Source: an uncultured Bacteroides sp.
Lineage (GTDB): Bacteria > Bacteroidota > Bacteroidia > Bacteroidales > Bacteroidaceae
Direction of reading: 5' to 3'
Assembly (NCBI GenBank): GCA_900551645.1
Contig: URWP01000142.1
Span: 1 to 7,253, forward strand
DNA length: 7,253 bases
Shown piece after piece: positions 1-5,473 of the stretch. The position numbers and the translations under genes are program-made. Position 1 is the first letter of the stretch, and each line of letters begins with the position of its first letter. The notes under the pieces are model-generated. The model saw only the letters and a program-made list of their open reading frames with translations. It was not told where the DNA came from and ran no database searches.

Positions 1-20
1 GTCAGTTTTTTTGCGTAATC

Positions 21-884
21 CTATTTATTGGAACGTTTAAAAAGATAGATGGCCAAGGCAGTAAAAACAGAAAATATGAGAAACATCTCGGTCTTGTGCT
101 CCAACGGAGCGGTCCAGATTTCTTCAAACAGGTTCATCCTTCCCAGTATCTCTACAGGAGTCCAAAACAGGATGACAGCCGGAATGGCCATCCGTATATT
201 TGCTCCCCAAACCGGAATATGCAGTTGCTTGGCAAAGATAAAGAAAGAGCCAATCATACAGCCCAGACCAACCAGCAATGTCACGGGATGATTTTCTCCC
301 AGGAATACATCGTCGTAGCAAAACATCAGCAACAGATAGGACGCCCACAGGATCATCATCAGCTCCATAAAAGTAACGATACTTGTATGGCGTGTCATCG
401 GACGGGCAGCGATTTCATTCTTCCTTCCCTTGAACAGCAGACGCTGACACCAGTTGATGAAGTTGCATCCGTTTCGAGTACTGAAAATATACATCAGCAT
501 CACCATCATCCAAAAGCCGAAAGAGGCCGGCAAAATAAGGTATTCAGGCCGAGTGACTACCTCTCCGGTTAGCGGATCCAGCTCAGCCTGCGTACCGAAA
601 CGATCGGCAAAATACATAAAAAGGAATTCAACCCAGCCGGTCCAGAAGAGAAGTCCGCCGAGGAATCCCCATAGTGTCTGCCTGGTATCCCCTGACGCAA
701 ACACTCCGACAACGACCATAGCAGCGCCTAATGCTCCCATTGCAAAAGCGGCATAATGGAGCATGCCAGCAGGAAGATAATGCTCCATGAGAATCATCAG
801 GGCATGGCCCAATGGCATGGTGCATAACACTAACAAAAAGGAAGACAGGGCCTTTCCAAAAAACATTTTTCTTTCACTTACCAT
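21..884 (-). CDS. Polytopic inner-membrane protein of unknown function
   Basis: A 287-residue, strongly hydrophobic protein; I do not recognise the family. Roughly eight membrane segments can be seen, at about residues 10-33, 43-64, 69-92, 115-134, 168-189, 199-218, 230-248 and 265-283. A polar loop lies at about 94-114 and a basic cytoplasmic-looking loop at about 136-166. There is no cleavable signal peptide. The ATG at 884 is used; a second Met at residue 7 is a possible alternative because it sits just before the first membrane segment. The gene begins 27 bases after the stop of the HdrB-like Fe-S gene on the same strand, so the two are probably co-transcribed. Inference: it could be the membrane partner of that redox protein, but no haem- or quinone-binding motif is evident. 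The stop codon (TAG) is at 21-23, so the gene is complete. Confidence 0.8.
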   Translation of the reverse strand: MVSERKMFFGKALSSFLLVLCTMPLGHALMILMEHYLPAGMLHYAAFAMGALGAAMVVVGVFASGDTRQTLWGFLGGLLFWTGWVEFLFMYFADRFGTQAELDPLTGEVVTRPEYLILPASFGFWMMVMLMYIFSTRNGCNFINWCQRLLFKGRKNEIAARPMTRHTSIVTFMELMMILWASYLLLMFCYDDVFLGENHPVTLLVGLGCMIGSFFIFAKQLHIPVWGANIRMAIPAVILFWTPVEILGRMNLFEEIWTAPLEHKTEMFLIFSVFTALAIYLFKRSNK

Positions 885-911
885 AAATATAGAGGAATAT
901 GAGATAAAGAA

Positions 912-1598
912 TCACCGTGAGGTTTGCTGTTTGGTATTTCGTATTCTGAATGAGGCCAATTTACTGTTCCAGGTCTCAGCCCCCAGCATAAAGAGGTCGG
1001 TTTCTTCTCCAAACAGCAGATCAAGCAGGTAACGCGGGCGCTTGCCACCTACACTCATGCTGGTGATGCAGGAAGCACAATACACCACCACCTCTTCACA
1101 AGGCATCTCGCCAGCCCGTTTGGCCATGAGGGATTCCACCTCTTCCACAGGCAGTTTCCCGTAGAATTTCTGCCCGCAACATTTCGAATGATTTCCGCTT
1201 CGCTGCGGTTCTGACAGACGGATATTCATCCGTTCAAGCAGCCGACGGACAACCGACAGGACTTTTGGATCGAGCCTTGCAGAACATGTGTCCTGAATAC
1301 TCATCTCTATTCCGTGATAGTCAGGAAAGGGAAAAACGTCTGTCTCCAGAAGTTTCTCCAGCAAAAAAACAGGTTCAGCATTCGGACAGAGTTTCTTGTA
1401 TTGCTGGTAGCACGTAACACAGGGGGTCAGGATGCATGATCCACTCATGCTCTCCTTTTTGTTCAAACAACAGGCCGTATGTAAGATGACAGGACCGTAC
1501 AGTCTTTCTACCCAATCTTTCAGCCTCTTGGTCAGTTCGGGTTTATAGCACATCAAGGCACAGCCCGGTGCGTATAGGTATTCGATGGATGGACTCAT
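912..1598 (-). CDS. HdrB-like (Fe-S)-binding protein with two cysteine-rich CCG-type modules
   Basis: A 228-residue soluble protein with the layout of the CCG (cysteine-rich) domain pair of heterodisulfide reductase subunit B and related Fe-S oxidoreductases. Module one has C13, the pair C43-C44 and C60-x2-C63. Module two has C105, C140-C141-G142 and C174-x2-C177. The family uses these cysteines to hold unusual [4Fe-4S] clusters for electron transfer or thiol/disulfide chemistry. Module one reads CCL rather than CCG, so its site is slightly degenerate. No N-terminal ferredoxin domain is present, so its electron partner must be another protein. The ATG at 1598 has no Shine-Dalgarno sequence. 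It lies downstream of a hairpin that separates it from the dehydrogenase gene and 27 bases before the membrane-protein gene. Domain assignment is firm; substrate and pathway are unknown. Confidence 0.82.
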   Translation of the reverse strand: MSPSIEYLYAPGCALMCYKPELTKRLKDWVERLYGPVILHTACCLNKKESMSGSCILTPCVTCYQQYKKLCPNAEPVFLLEKLLETDVFPFPDYHGIEMSIQDTCSARLDPKVLSVVRRLLERMNIRLSEPQRSGNHSKCCGQKFYGKLPVEEVESLMAKRAGEMPCEEVVVYCASCITSMSVGGKRPRYLLDLLFGEETDLFMLGAETWNSKLASFRIRNTKQQTSR

Positions 1599-1605
1599 TG
1601 ATTGT

Positions 1606-1613
1606 CAAACATA
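1606..1613 (-). promoter_or_regulatory. Weak candidate -7 box (TATGTTTG) before the Fe-S protein gene
   Basis: On the minus strand the octamer TATGTTTG fits the Bacteroidetes -7 consensus TAnnTTTG. It ends seven bases before the ATG at 1598, so a transcript from it would be almost leaderless. No matching -33 TTG is visible at a normal distance. It lies directly after the hairpin that probably ends the dehydrogenase transcript, which would make a new start plausible, but a chance match is quite possible. Confidence 0.25.
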
Positions 1614-1616
1614 AAA

Positions 1617-1650
1617 TTCCGTCAGTTGACATGGCTGCCGACTGACGGAA
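1617..1650 (-). terminator. Hairpin after the alcohol dehydrogenase gene, probable intrinsic terminator
   Basis: Perfect 10-base inverted repeat: TTCCGTCAGT at 1617-1626 and ACTGACGGAA at 1641-1650, with a 14-base loop. Read on the minus strand it starts 12 bases after the dehydrogenase stop codon and is followed by TTTTATGTTTG, a short interrupted T run. That polarity fits termination of the dehydrogenase transcript. On the plus strand an A-rich run follows, so it would not terminate there. The interrupted T tract suggests leaky termination or attenuation before the Fe-S gene. Confidence 0.6.
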
Positions 1651-1662
1651 AGAAAAACAAAC

Positions 1663-2814
1663 TTAAAAATCTACAGACTCTCCTTCATACAAAGCGATGT
1701 AGAGCTTCTCCAGATCCTCTACGGTTGCAGGTCTGGGATTGAAGGAAGTGCATACGTCCAGATGGGCGTTTTCTGCCATGCGGTGAACTTCCTTCATCCA
1801 GTCTTCTCTGGCAATTCCGTACTCCTTGATGGATGCCGGGACATGAATATCCTTCTTCAGGTTTTCTACAGCCTTGATAAACTCGCAGGCGGAAGAAAGA
1901 CCCATCAGTTTGGCCAAATCGTCAAAACGGTCTGTTGCCTTTGCATTGTAACGCATCACATTGGGCAAAGCCAATGCATTGGCGCGGCCGTGAGGAATGC
2001 CGAAGATGGCTCCCATCTGATGGGCCATAGAGTGAACGATACCCAACCACGAGTTGGTGAAAGCGTAACCGGCCAGAGCTGAAGCATCATGCATGTTCTG
2101 GCGGTATGCCAAATTGTCGGGGTTCTCGACCGCATTCTTCAGATTGGCAAAAATCAATTGAATGCCTCCTTTGGCGAAAGCATCGGCATAATTGTCTTCC
2201 ACATTCGACACATAGGCTTCGATGCAGTGTGTGAGAGCATCCATACCTGTATTAGCCGTAACATCAGCCGGCATAGACTGGCACAGGTCTCCGTCTACAA
2301 TAGCCAGGTCCGGCTGCAATTCATGAGATGCAATCGGATACTTTACACCTTTTAAGCGGTCTGTAATCACAGCCAGTGAAGTGGTTTCCGTTCCGGTACC
2401 GCTCGTGGTGGGAATCGCTACAAACCGGGCCTTGTTTCTCAGAGCCGGAATGGCAAACGGCTTGATCATGGTTTCGAACGGGAGTTCGGGATGTTCGTAA
2501 AGCACCCACATGGCCTTGGCTGCATCGATGGATGATGTACCGCCCAGTCCGATGATCCAGTCCGGCTGCTTTTCCTGCATGAAGGCAGCGCCTTTTCGCA
2601 CCGTATCAATGGAAGGATCCGGTTCCACTCCGGAAAACACATCGCAAACCCATCCCTTTTCCTGAAGCATGTCGCATACACGCTGCAGGCTTCCGTTTTC
2701 TCTGGTTGAAGAGTGACCGGTTACAATAACCGCTCTTGTTCCAGTAATAGTCTTCAGACTTTCAATACTTTTGGGACCGTGATACAAAGTCCCTGCACCA
2801 TACAATTTTACCAT
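1663..2814 (-). CDS. Iron-containing alcohol dehydrogenase (group III, Fe-ADH family)
   Basis: A 383-residue cytosolic NAD(P)-dependent alcohol/aldehyde oxidoreductase of the FucO/YqhD/AdhB superfamily, at the usual family length. The nucleotide-binding region has GLGGTSSIDAAK at about 89-100 and the family signature IPTTSGTGTE at 134-143. Metal ligands by comparison with FucO are D192, H196, H261 and H275, with H265 also conserved; these lie in DALTH and in H-x3-H-x9-H followed by GRANA. The glycine motif is GLGGTSS rather than the commoner GGGS. I chose the ATG at 2814 rather than an in-frame TTG at 2865. The TTG lies upstream of the -7 box at 2842-2849, and 383 residues starting MVKLYGAG fits the family. 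The upstream AraC regulator on the same strand probably controls it. The alcohol substrate cannot be told from sequence. Confidence 0.93.
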   Translation of the reverse strand: MVKLYGAGTLYHGPKSIESLKTITGTRAVIVTGHSSTRENGSLQRVCDMLQEKGWVCDVFSGVEPDPSIDTVRKGAAFMQEKQPDWIIGLGGTSSIDAAKAMWVLYEHPELPFETMIKPFAIPALRNKARFVAIPTTSGTGTETTSLAVITDRLKGVKYPIASHELQPDLAIVDGDLCQSMPADVTANTGMDALTHCIEAYVSNVEDNYADAFAKGGIQLIFANLKNAVENPDNLAYRQNMHDASALAGYAFTNSWLGIVHSMAHQMGAIFGIPHGRANALALPNVMRYNAKATDRFDDLAKLMGLSSACEFIKAVENLKKDIHVPASIKEYGIAREDWMKEVHRMAENAHLDVCTSFNPRPATVEDLEKLYIALYEGESVDF

Positions 2815-2841
2815 AATTTCAGTTGTTTTTGATTGACAGTG

Positions 2842-2849
2842 CAAAGTTA
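2842..2849 (-). promoter_or_regulatory. -7 box (TAACTTTG) of the alcohol dehydrogenase gene
   Basis: TAACTTTG on the minus strand matches the Bacteroidetes sigma-ABfr -7 consensus TAnnTTTG. It lies 27 bases before the ATG at 2814, giving a short leader. No TTG is found at the usual -33 distance (the nearest, at 2863-2865, leaves only 13 bases), so the promoter may need an activator, in keeping with the neighbouring AraC-family gene. The same octamer occurs before the regulator gene at 3872-3879. Confidence 0.55.
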
Positions 2850-2871
2850 GGCCAAACCATTTCAAGGGAAG

Positions 2872-2898
2872 TTATAAATAAAATCCGCTGATTTATAA
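2872..2898. repeat. 8-base inverted repeat upstream of the dehydrogenase promoter
   Basis: TTATAAAT at 2872-2879 and ATTTATAA at 2891-2898 are perfect inverted copies around an 11-base spacer. The pair lies 22-49 bases upstream of the -7 box at 2842-2849, where an activator or repressor site would be expected. It is AT-rich, so chance is a real alternative. AraC-family proteins more often use direct repeats. Confidence 0.35.
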
Positions 2899-2950
2899 TT
2901 TTGGGAAGAATACAGAAAAAGCCTAAGCCGCAATGGATGGACGTCAAACC

Positions 2951-3817
2951 CTACAGACCTTGCAGACCCTTCTTCAGCTTTTCCTTCCAGTTCTGCGGAC
3001 TGCAGCCGAATTCCTTTTCAATGAACTTGTTTAAGGCGGACTGGGAAGAGAAACCGAACTTGAAAGCCAGTTCTTTCAATAGCAGTCCATCCTCCAGAAT
3101 GGATCGTTTCAATTCCAGCCCCAACTTCTCGTGGATGATTTCCAGCGGATTCTTACCGGTATATCTGCGGCACAGGGCATTGAGAGTCTTAGTGGAAATG
3201 CCGAGTTCTGCCGCATAATCCTGCACCTTATACTGCAGATGGAAGTTCTTGTTCAACAATTCGCGAAAACGTACATAGAACTGAACGTCACTGTCCGATT
3301 TACCCAATGGATAATAGCAAGGGGCTATTTCGATGGACTTCAGCAAAAGAAGTTTGATCAGGAACTTCACCTCCATTTTCTTTACCGCATTCAAGTCACG
3401 GGATAAATGCTGAATCTGTCCCAACAGCTGCTGGATAAAAGTCCACTCACAGATGTCTTCTAGATGAATGTGATTGATACGAGCCTGCAGGTCTATATTG
3501 TAATCCTGCAACTCGTTGGCTATGATGGCTGCACAGAAGACCGAACTGTCAAAAGCAATCAGACTCAATTCCGCATCCGGACTGAGTTCTATCTGATGGA
3601 CCTGATTCGGGAAAACAACCGAAAGGTACGGAGCCCTGCTTTCCTGGAGTGAATAGTCGAGGAAATGCCTTATCTCGCCCTTTTTCAAAACCAGTATCTG
3701 ATAATAGGAATGCCTGTGCATTTCTTTATCTACCGTATGACTGTCAAGCTCCTTTGTGGAGAATATCTGGCAGGAACTGTTCGATGTATAAATGGATAAA
3801 TCTTTATTTTGTATCAT
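2951..3817 (-). CDS. AraC-family transcriptional regulator
   Basis: A 288-residue DNA-binding regulator. The N-terminal half (about 20-110) looks like the cupin-type sensor domain of AraC proteins, with the HRH cluster at 34-36 before a beta-strand-rich stretch and a Pro-x-x-x-His turn near 70-74. The C-terminal AraC/XylS DNA-binding domain spans about 180-280. Its first helix-turn-helix is near 198-218 (VQDYAAELGISTKTLNALCRR). Its second is near 246-268, with the conserved KELAFKFGFSSQSALNKF core, followed by GCSPQNW. The ATG at 3817 follows a -7 box at 3872-3879. It is transcribed in the same direction as the alcohol dehydrogenase, whose start is 136 bases beyond its stop, and that gene is the likeliest target. 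The effector is unknown; a small aldehyde, alcohol or sugar would be an inference only. Confidence 0.92.
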   Translation of the reverse strand: MIQNKDLSIYTSNSSCQIFSTKELDSHTVDKEMHRHSYYQILVLKKGEIRHFLDYSLQESRAPYLSVVFPNQVHQIELSPDAELSLIAFDSSVFCAAIIANELQDYNIDLQARINHIHLEDICEWTFIQQLLGQIQHLSRDLNAVKKMEVKFLIKLLLLKSIEIAPCYYPLGKSDSDVQFYVRFRELLNKNFHLQYKVQDYAAELGISTKTLNALCRRYTGKNPLEIIHEKLGLELKRSILEDGLLLKELAFKFGFSSQSALNKFIEKEFGCSPQNWKEKLKKGLQGL

Positions 3818-3871
3818 AAATACAATTTATATGTTGGTTTTTACACAGATTTTATTAAAATAATGTTTGGA

Positions 3872-3898
3872 CAAAGTTATATTTTTACTCATCAACAA
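3872..3898 (-). promoter_or_regulatory. Promoter of the AraC-family regulator (TAACTTTG and upstream TTG)
   Basis: Minus-strand TAACTTTG at 3872-3879 matches the Bacteroidetes -7 box TAnnTTTG, and a TTG at 3896-3898 lies 16 bases further upstream, a little closer than the usual -33 spacing. The predicted leader to the ATG at 3817 is roughly 45-50 bases and very AT-rich. It includes a 13-base palindrome at 3849-3861 (ATTTTA-T-TAAAAT) and a short inverted repeat overlapping the start codon (3816-3821 with 3825-3830). Confidence 0.5.
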
Positions 3899-3907
3899 TG
3901 ATTCCCA

Positions 3908-4594
3908 TTACGATATTATAATTGATAATTGCAGCAATTTTAACAAACTAATAATTTTGTGTACATACTTTATATCTTCTGCATAACCTATTTGCTGTAG
4001 CCATTTCAGATAATCTACATCGCTGGAGTTTATCTGTTTTTTTTGACTATACCGATACTGCACTTTGGTATAGTAAGCCCGGACACTTTCCGTCCAATGG
4101 TTGAACTCATAGTACTTTCCGTTTTTGGGATTGGTAAGGCCAAACAGGTTATGCCGGTTTCGGCAGAGCGGTGAACGGAACCAGCCTGTTTCCAGTATGG
4201 CCTGTGCCAATACAATCTTCGGATGCCGAATGCCGTTGCGGATGATTTCCTGATAGAGATTGGGAATGGTGAGTTCCGGTAAATGGGACTGCTTTGGTTT
4301 TGAGAATGCCTGCTTATCCTTTATTGGAATGGCTTGTTTTTGGGACGTTCTTTTGTCACTTTTTTGGTCGGTTTGCAGCTGTTTTTCTTTCACTGCAACA
4401 AGAGGGCGTAAGGAGTCCATTCTGACTTTATGAGCTGTATTTACTCCATAAACAAGCTCATTTGCAATGGCTTCTATCTTTTTCGATGATAAAACCTGCA
4501 CGGAATCGGACGCTTTGCTAATCGTATAGAACTGTGCCGATACACCAAGGGGCATCAGCAACAGCAGTAGGGATGACAGAATTGTGTTGTGCAT
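3908..4594 (-). CDS. Secreted glucosaminidase-domain (GH73/FlgJ-type) peptidoglycan hydrolase
   Basis: A 228-residue exported protein. Residues 1-20 form a clear signal peptide (MHN, a leucine run, then VSA before Q21). A Lys/Gln/Ser-rich linker runs from about 65 to 105. The glucosaminidase domain fills about 110-220, with the GH73 core AQAILETGW (130-138, catalytic Glu expected at E135), NLFGL (149-153) and the Y-x-x-F-x-x-W-x-x-S pattern (161-170). The family cleaves N-acetylglucosaminyl bonds in peptidoglycan. Such enzymes commonly accompany conjugation genes and could open the wall locally, which is an inference here. The end of the protein (LLKLLQLSIIIS) is hydrophobic and lies in very AT-rich DNA, so the original C-terminus may have been altered at an element boundary. 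The gene is divergent from the DUF4099/DUF3945 operon and shares a symmetric control region with it. Confidence 0.83.
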   Translation of the reverse strand: MHNTILSSLLLLLMPLGVSAQFYTISKASDSVQVLSSKKIEAIANELVYGVNTAHKVRMDSLRPLVAVKEKQLQTDQKSDKRTSQKQAIPIKDKQAFSKPKQSHLPELTIPNLYQEIIRNGIRHPKIVLAQAILETGWFRSPLCRNRHNLFGLTNPKNGKYYEFNHWTESVRAYYTKVQYRYSQKKQINSSDVDYLKWLQQIGYAEDIKYVHKIISLLKLLQLSIIIS

Positions 4595-4619
4595 TTCTTA
4601 TTTAGGATAGGGTTGAAAA

Positions 4620-4627
4620 TACTTTTG
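4620..4627 (+). promoter_or_regulatory. -7 box (TACTTTTG) of the DUF4099/DUF3945 operon
   Basis: TACTTTTG fits the Bacteroidetes -7 consensus TAnnTTTG and points to the plus-strand operon, with a predicted leader of about 45 bases to the ATG at 4679. It forms the left arm of the inner inverted repeat and is the mirror image of the minus-strand box at 4653-4660. No good -33 element is visible. Confidence 0.5.
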
Positions 4628-4652
4628 CGGTGTGTTCAAGCGGTTCATTCCG

Positions 4653-4660
4653 CAAAAATA
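4653..4660 (-). promoter_or_regulatory. -7 box (TATTTTTG) of the glucosaminidase gene
   Basis: On the minus strand TATTTTTG fits TAnnTTTG and points to the glucosaminidase gene, with a predicted leader of about 50 bases to the ATG at 4594. It is the right arm of the inner inverted repeat. No convincing -33 TTG is seen at normal spacing. Confidence 0.5.
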
Positions 4661-4678
4661 ACTGGTAAATAATAGTAT

Positions 4679-5461
4679 ATGGAAATGCACAACAGAAATC
4701 TATCCGAGATGCTGCCTTACGAGAAATTGGCAGTATTGGGAATTGACCGGGAAAAGGCAGACAGCCTTCCGGTCGATGTGAAAGAGAAACTGGCATCCGG
4801 AGAGGTCACCCCTCTCCTACAGGTGTCTATCCGTGCGCAAAACGGTGATGTCATCACCTTGCCGCTGAAACTCCAACTGACCACTGACCAACAAGGAAAT
4901 CCGGCGCTGCTGGCTTACCCGGTTCGAGCCGCACTGGAAACGGAACGCAACAAGGCTTTGCTTCTCACTGACCAGGAGGCAGAAAGGCTGACTAAGGGAG
5001 AGGTTATCCGGAAGGCGGTGGAGGTTCGTGGCGAAAAGACGCAACAGTACCTCCAGCTGGACCCCGAAACGAAGTCGGTTGTCCACCGAAGGGTAACGGA
5101 CATTCAGCTGGAGCAGAAACTGAAGGACATGGAGAAGCTCAACGATATTGAGCTGGGTACGCAGCAGAAGCAACAGATTCGGGAGGGTAAACCGGTCGAA
5201 TTGAATGTGGGCGGCGAAAAGGTGTCTGTCGGTGTGGACTTGAAAGAACCGCAGGGGTTCAAGGTCATTCAGGGTAACTTGAAGGAATGGGAACGCCAGC
5301 AGAAGCTCCGCTACGACGAGCAGCATCCCGAATACCTGGGACTGGTGATGACGGACAAGAACCGCTGGGAATACCGGCAGGTGGTGGACAAGCAGTCGCA
5401 GGAACGGGCTGTCAGGTTCGGCAGTGCCAAAGAGGAAAAATTCAAGGGGCTCAAACGCTAA
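4679..5461 (+). CDS. DUF4099/DUF3945-family protein of Bacteroidales mobile elements
   Basis: A 260-residue soluble, highly charged protein. Residues about 12-82 (LPYEKLAVLGIDREKADSLP onward) resemble DUF4099. Two tandem segments at about 93-140 and 153-198 resemble DUF3945 units; each has a Lys/Gln/Glu-rich helix, a Gly-Glu or Gly-Lys turn, a beta hairpin and an Asp-Pro or Asp-Leu region. Such proteins are common in Bacteroidales ICEs and conjugative transposons and have no established biochemical role. The copy is short compared with longer multi-repeat relatives I know of. The start is uncertain: the ATG at 4679 gives MEMHN, while the ATG at 4685 lies inside the inverted repeat shared with the divergent gene and may be the true start (258 residues). 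It is the first gene of a plus-strand operon; the MutS-domain gene begins 12 bases after its stop. Confidence 0.8.
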   Translation: MEMHNRNLSEMLPYEKLAVLGIDREKADSLPVDVKEKLASGEVTPLLQVSIRAQNGDVITLPLKLQLTTDQQGNPALLAYPVRAALETERNKALLLTDQEAERLTKGEVIRKAVEVRGEKTQQYLQLDPETKSVVHRRVTDIQLEQKLKDMEKLNDIELGTQQKQQIREGKPVELNVGGEKVSVGVDLKEPQGFKVIQGNLKEWERQQKLRYDEQHPEYLGLVMTDKNRWEYRQVVDKQSQERAVRFGSAKEEKFKGLKR

Positions 5462-5473
5462 ATCCTTTTCCCT

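Larger units (their letters stand above)
4620..4660. repeat. Inner inverted repeat containing two mirror-image -7 boxes
   Basis: Arms 4620-4630 (TACTTTTGCGG) and 4650-4660 (CCGCAAAAATA) pair over 10 of 11 positions, including a perfect run of eight (TTTTGCGG/CCGCAAAA), around a 19-base spacer. Each arm carries a TAnnTTTG box reading inward, so predicted transcripts start inside the repeat and overlap at their 5' ends before leaving in opposite directions. GCGGT also recurs directly at 4627-4631 and 4640-4644. This could be an operator for a dimeric regulator common to both genes. Confidence 0.7.
4585..4694. repeat. 13-base inverted repeat covering both divergent start codons
   Basis: TGTTGTGCATTTC at 4585-4597 and GAAATGCACAACA at 4682-4694 are perfect inverted copies. 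As a result the glucosaminidase gene and the plus-strand operon both have GAAATGCACAACA at the start of their reading frames (ATG at 4594 on the minus strand and ATG at 4685 on the plus strand). The centre of symmetry, 4639.5, nearly coincides with that of the inner inverted repeat at 4620-4660. The DNA between the two sets of arms is not symmetric. Confidence 0.85.

Noticed and set aside
194..203. GTATATTTGC, a perfect match to the CTnDOT-type insertion core GTAnnTTTGC
   Set aside because: It lies inside the intact membrane-protein gene with no element next to it. With eight fixed bases, one chance match in a window this size on two strands is not surprising.
96..572. A 158-codon plus-strand open frame opposite the membrane protein
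   Set aside because: It is His/Gln/Ser-rich without a domain and lies fully antisense to a coherent eight-segment membrane protein.
2815..2865. A 17-residue N-terminal extension of the alcohol dehydrogenase from a TTG at 2865
   Set aside because: It would start upstream of the -7 box and add residues that the family does not have.
2901..2950. Possible terminator of the AraC-family gene at the GCGGCTTAGGCTTTTT stretch on the minus strand
   Set aside because: There is a T run, but the bases before it do not form a stem.
3889..3901. Short inverted repeat TCAT/ATGA just after the glucosaminidase gene as a terminator
   Set aside because: The arms are only four bases, with no G/C-rich stem, and they overlap the promoter of the AraC-family gene.
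4619..4661. Both arms of the inner repeat resemble GTAnnTTTGC (ATACTTTTGC and, on the minus strand, TTATTTTTGC), hinting at a recombination core site
   Set aside because: Both lack the leading G, and the match is largely explained by the TAnnTTTG promoter box contained in that motif. The symmetric divergent promoter is the simpler reading.
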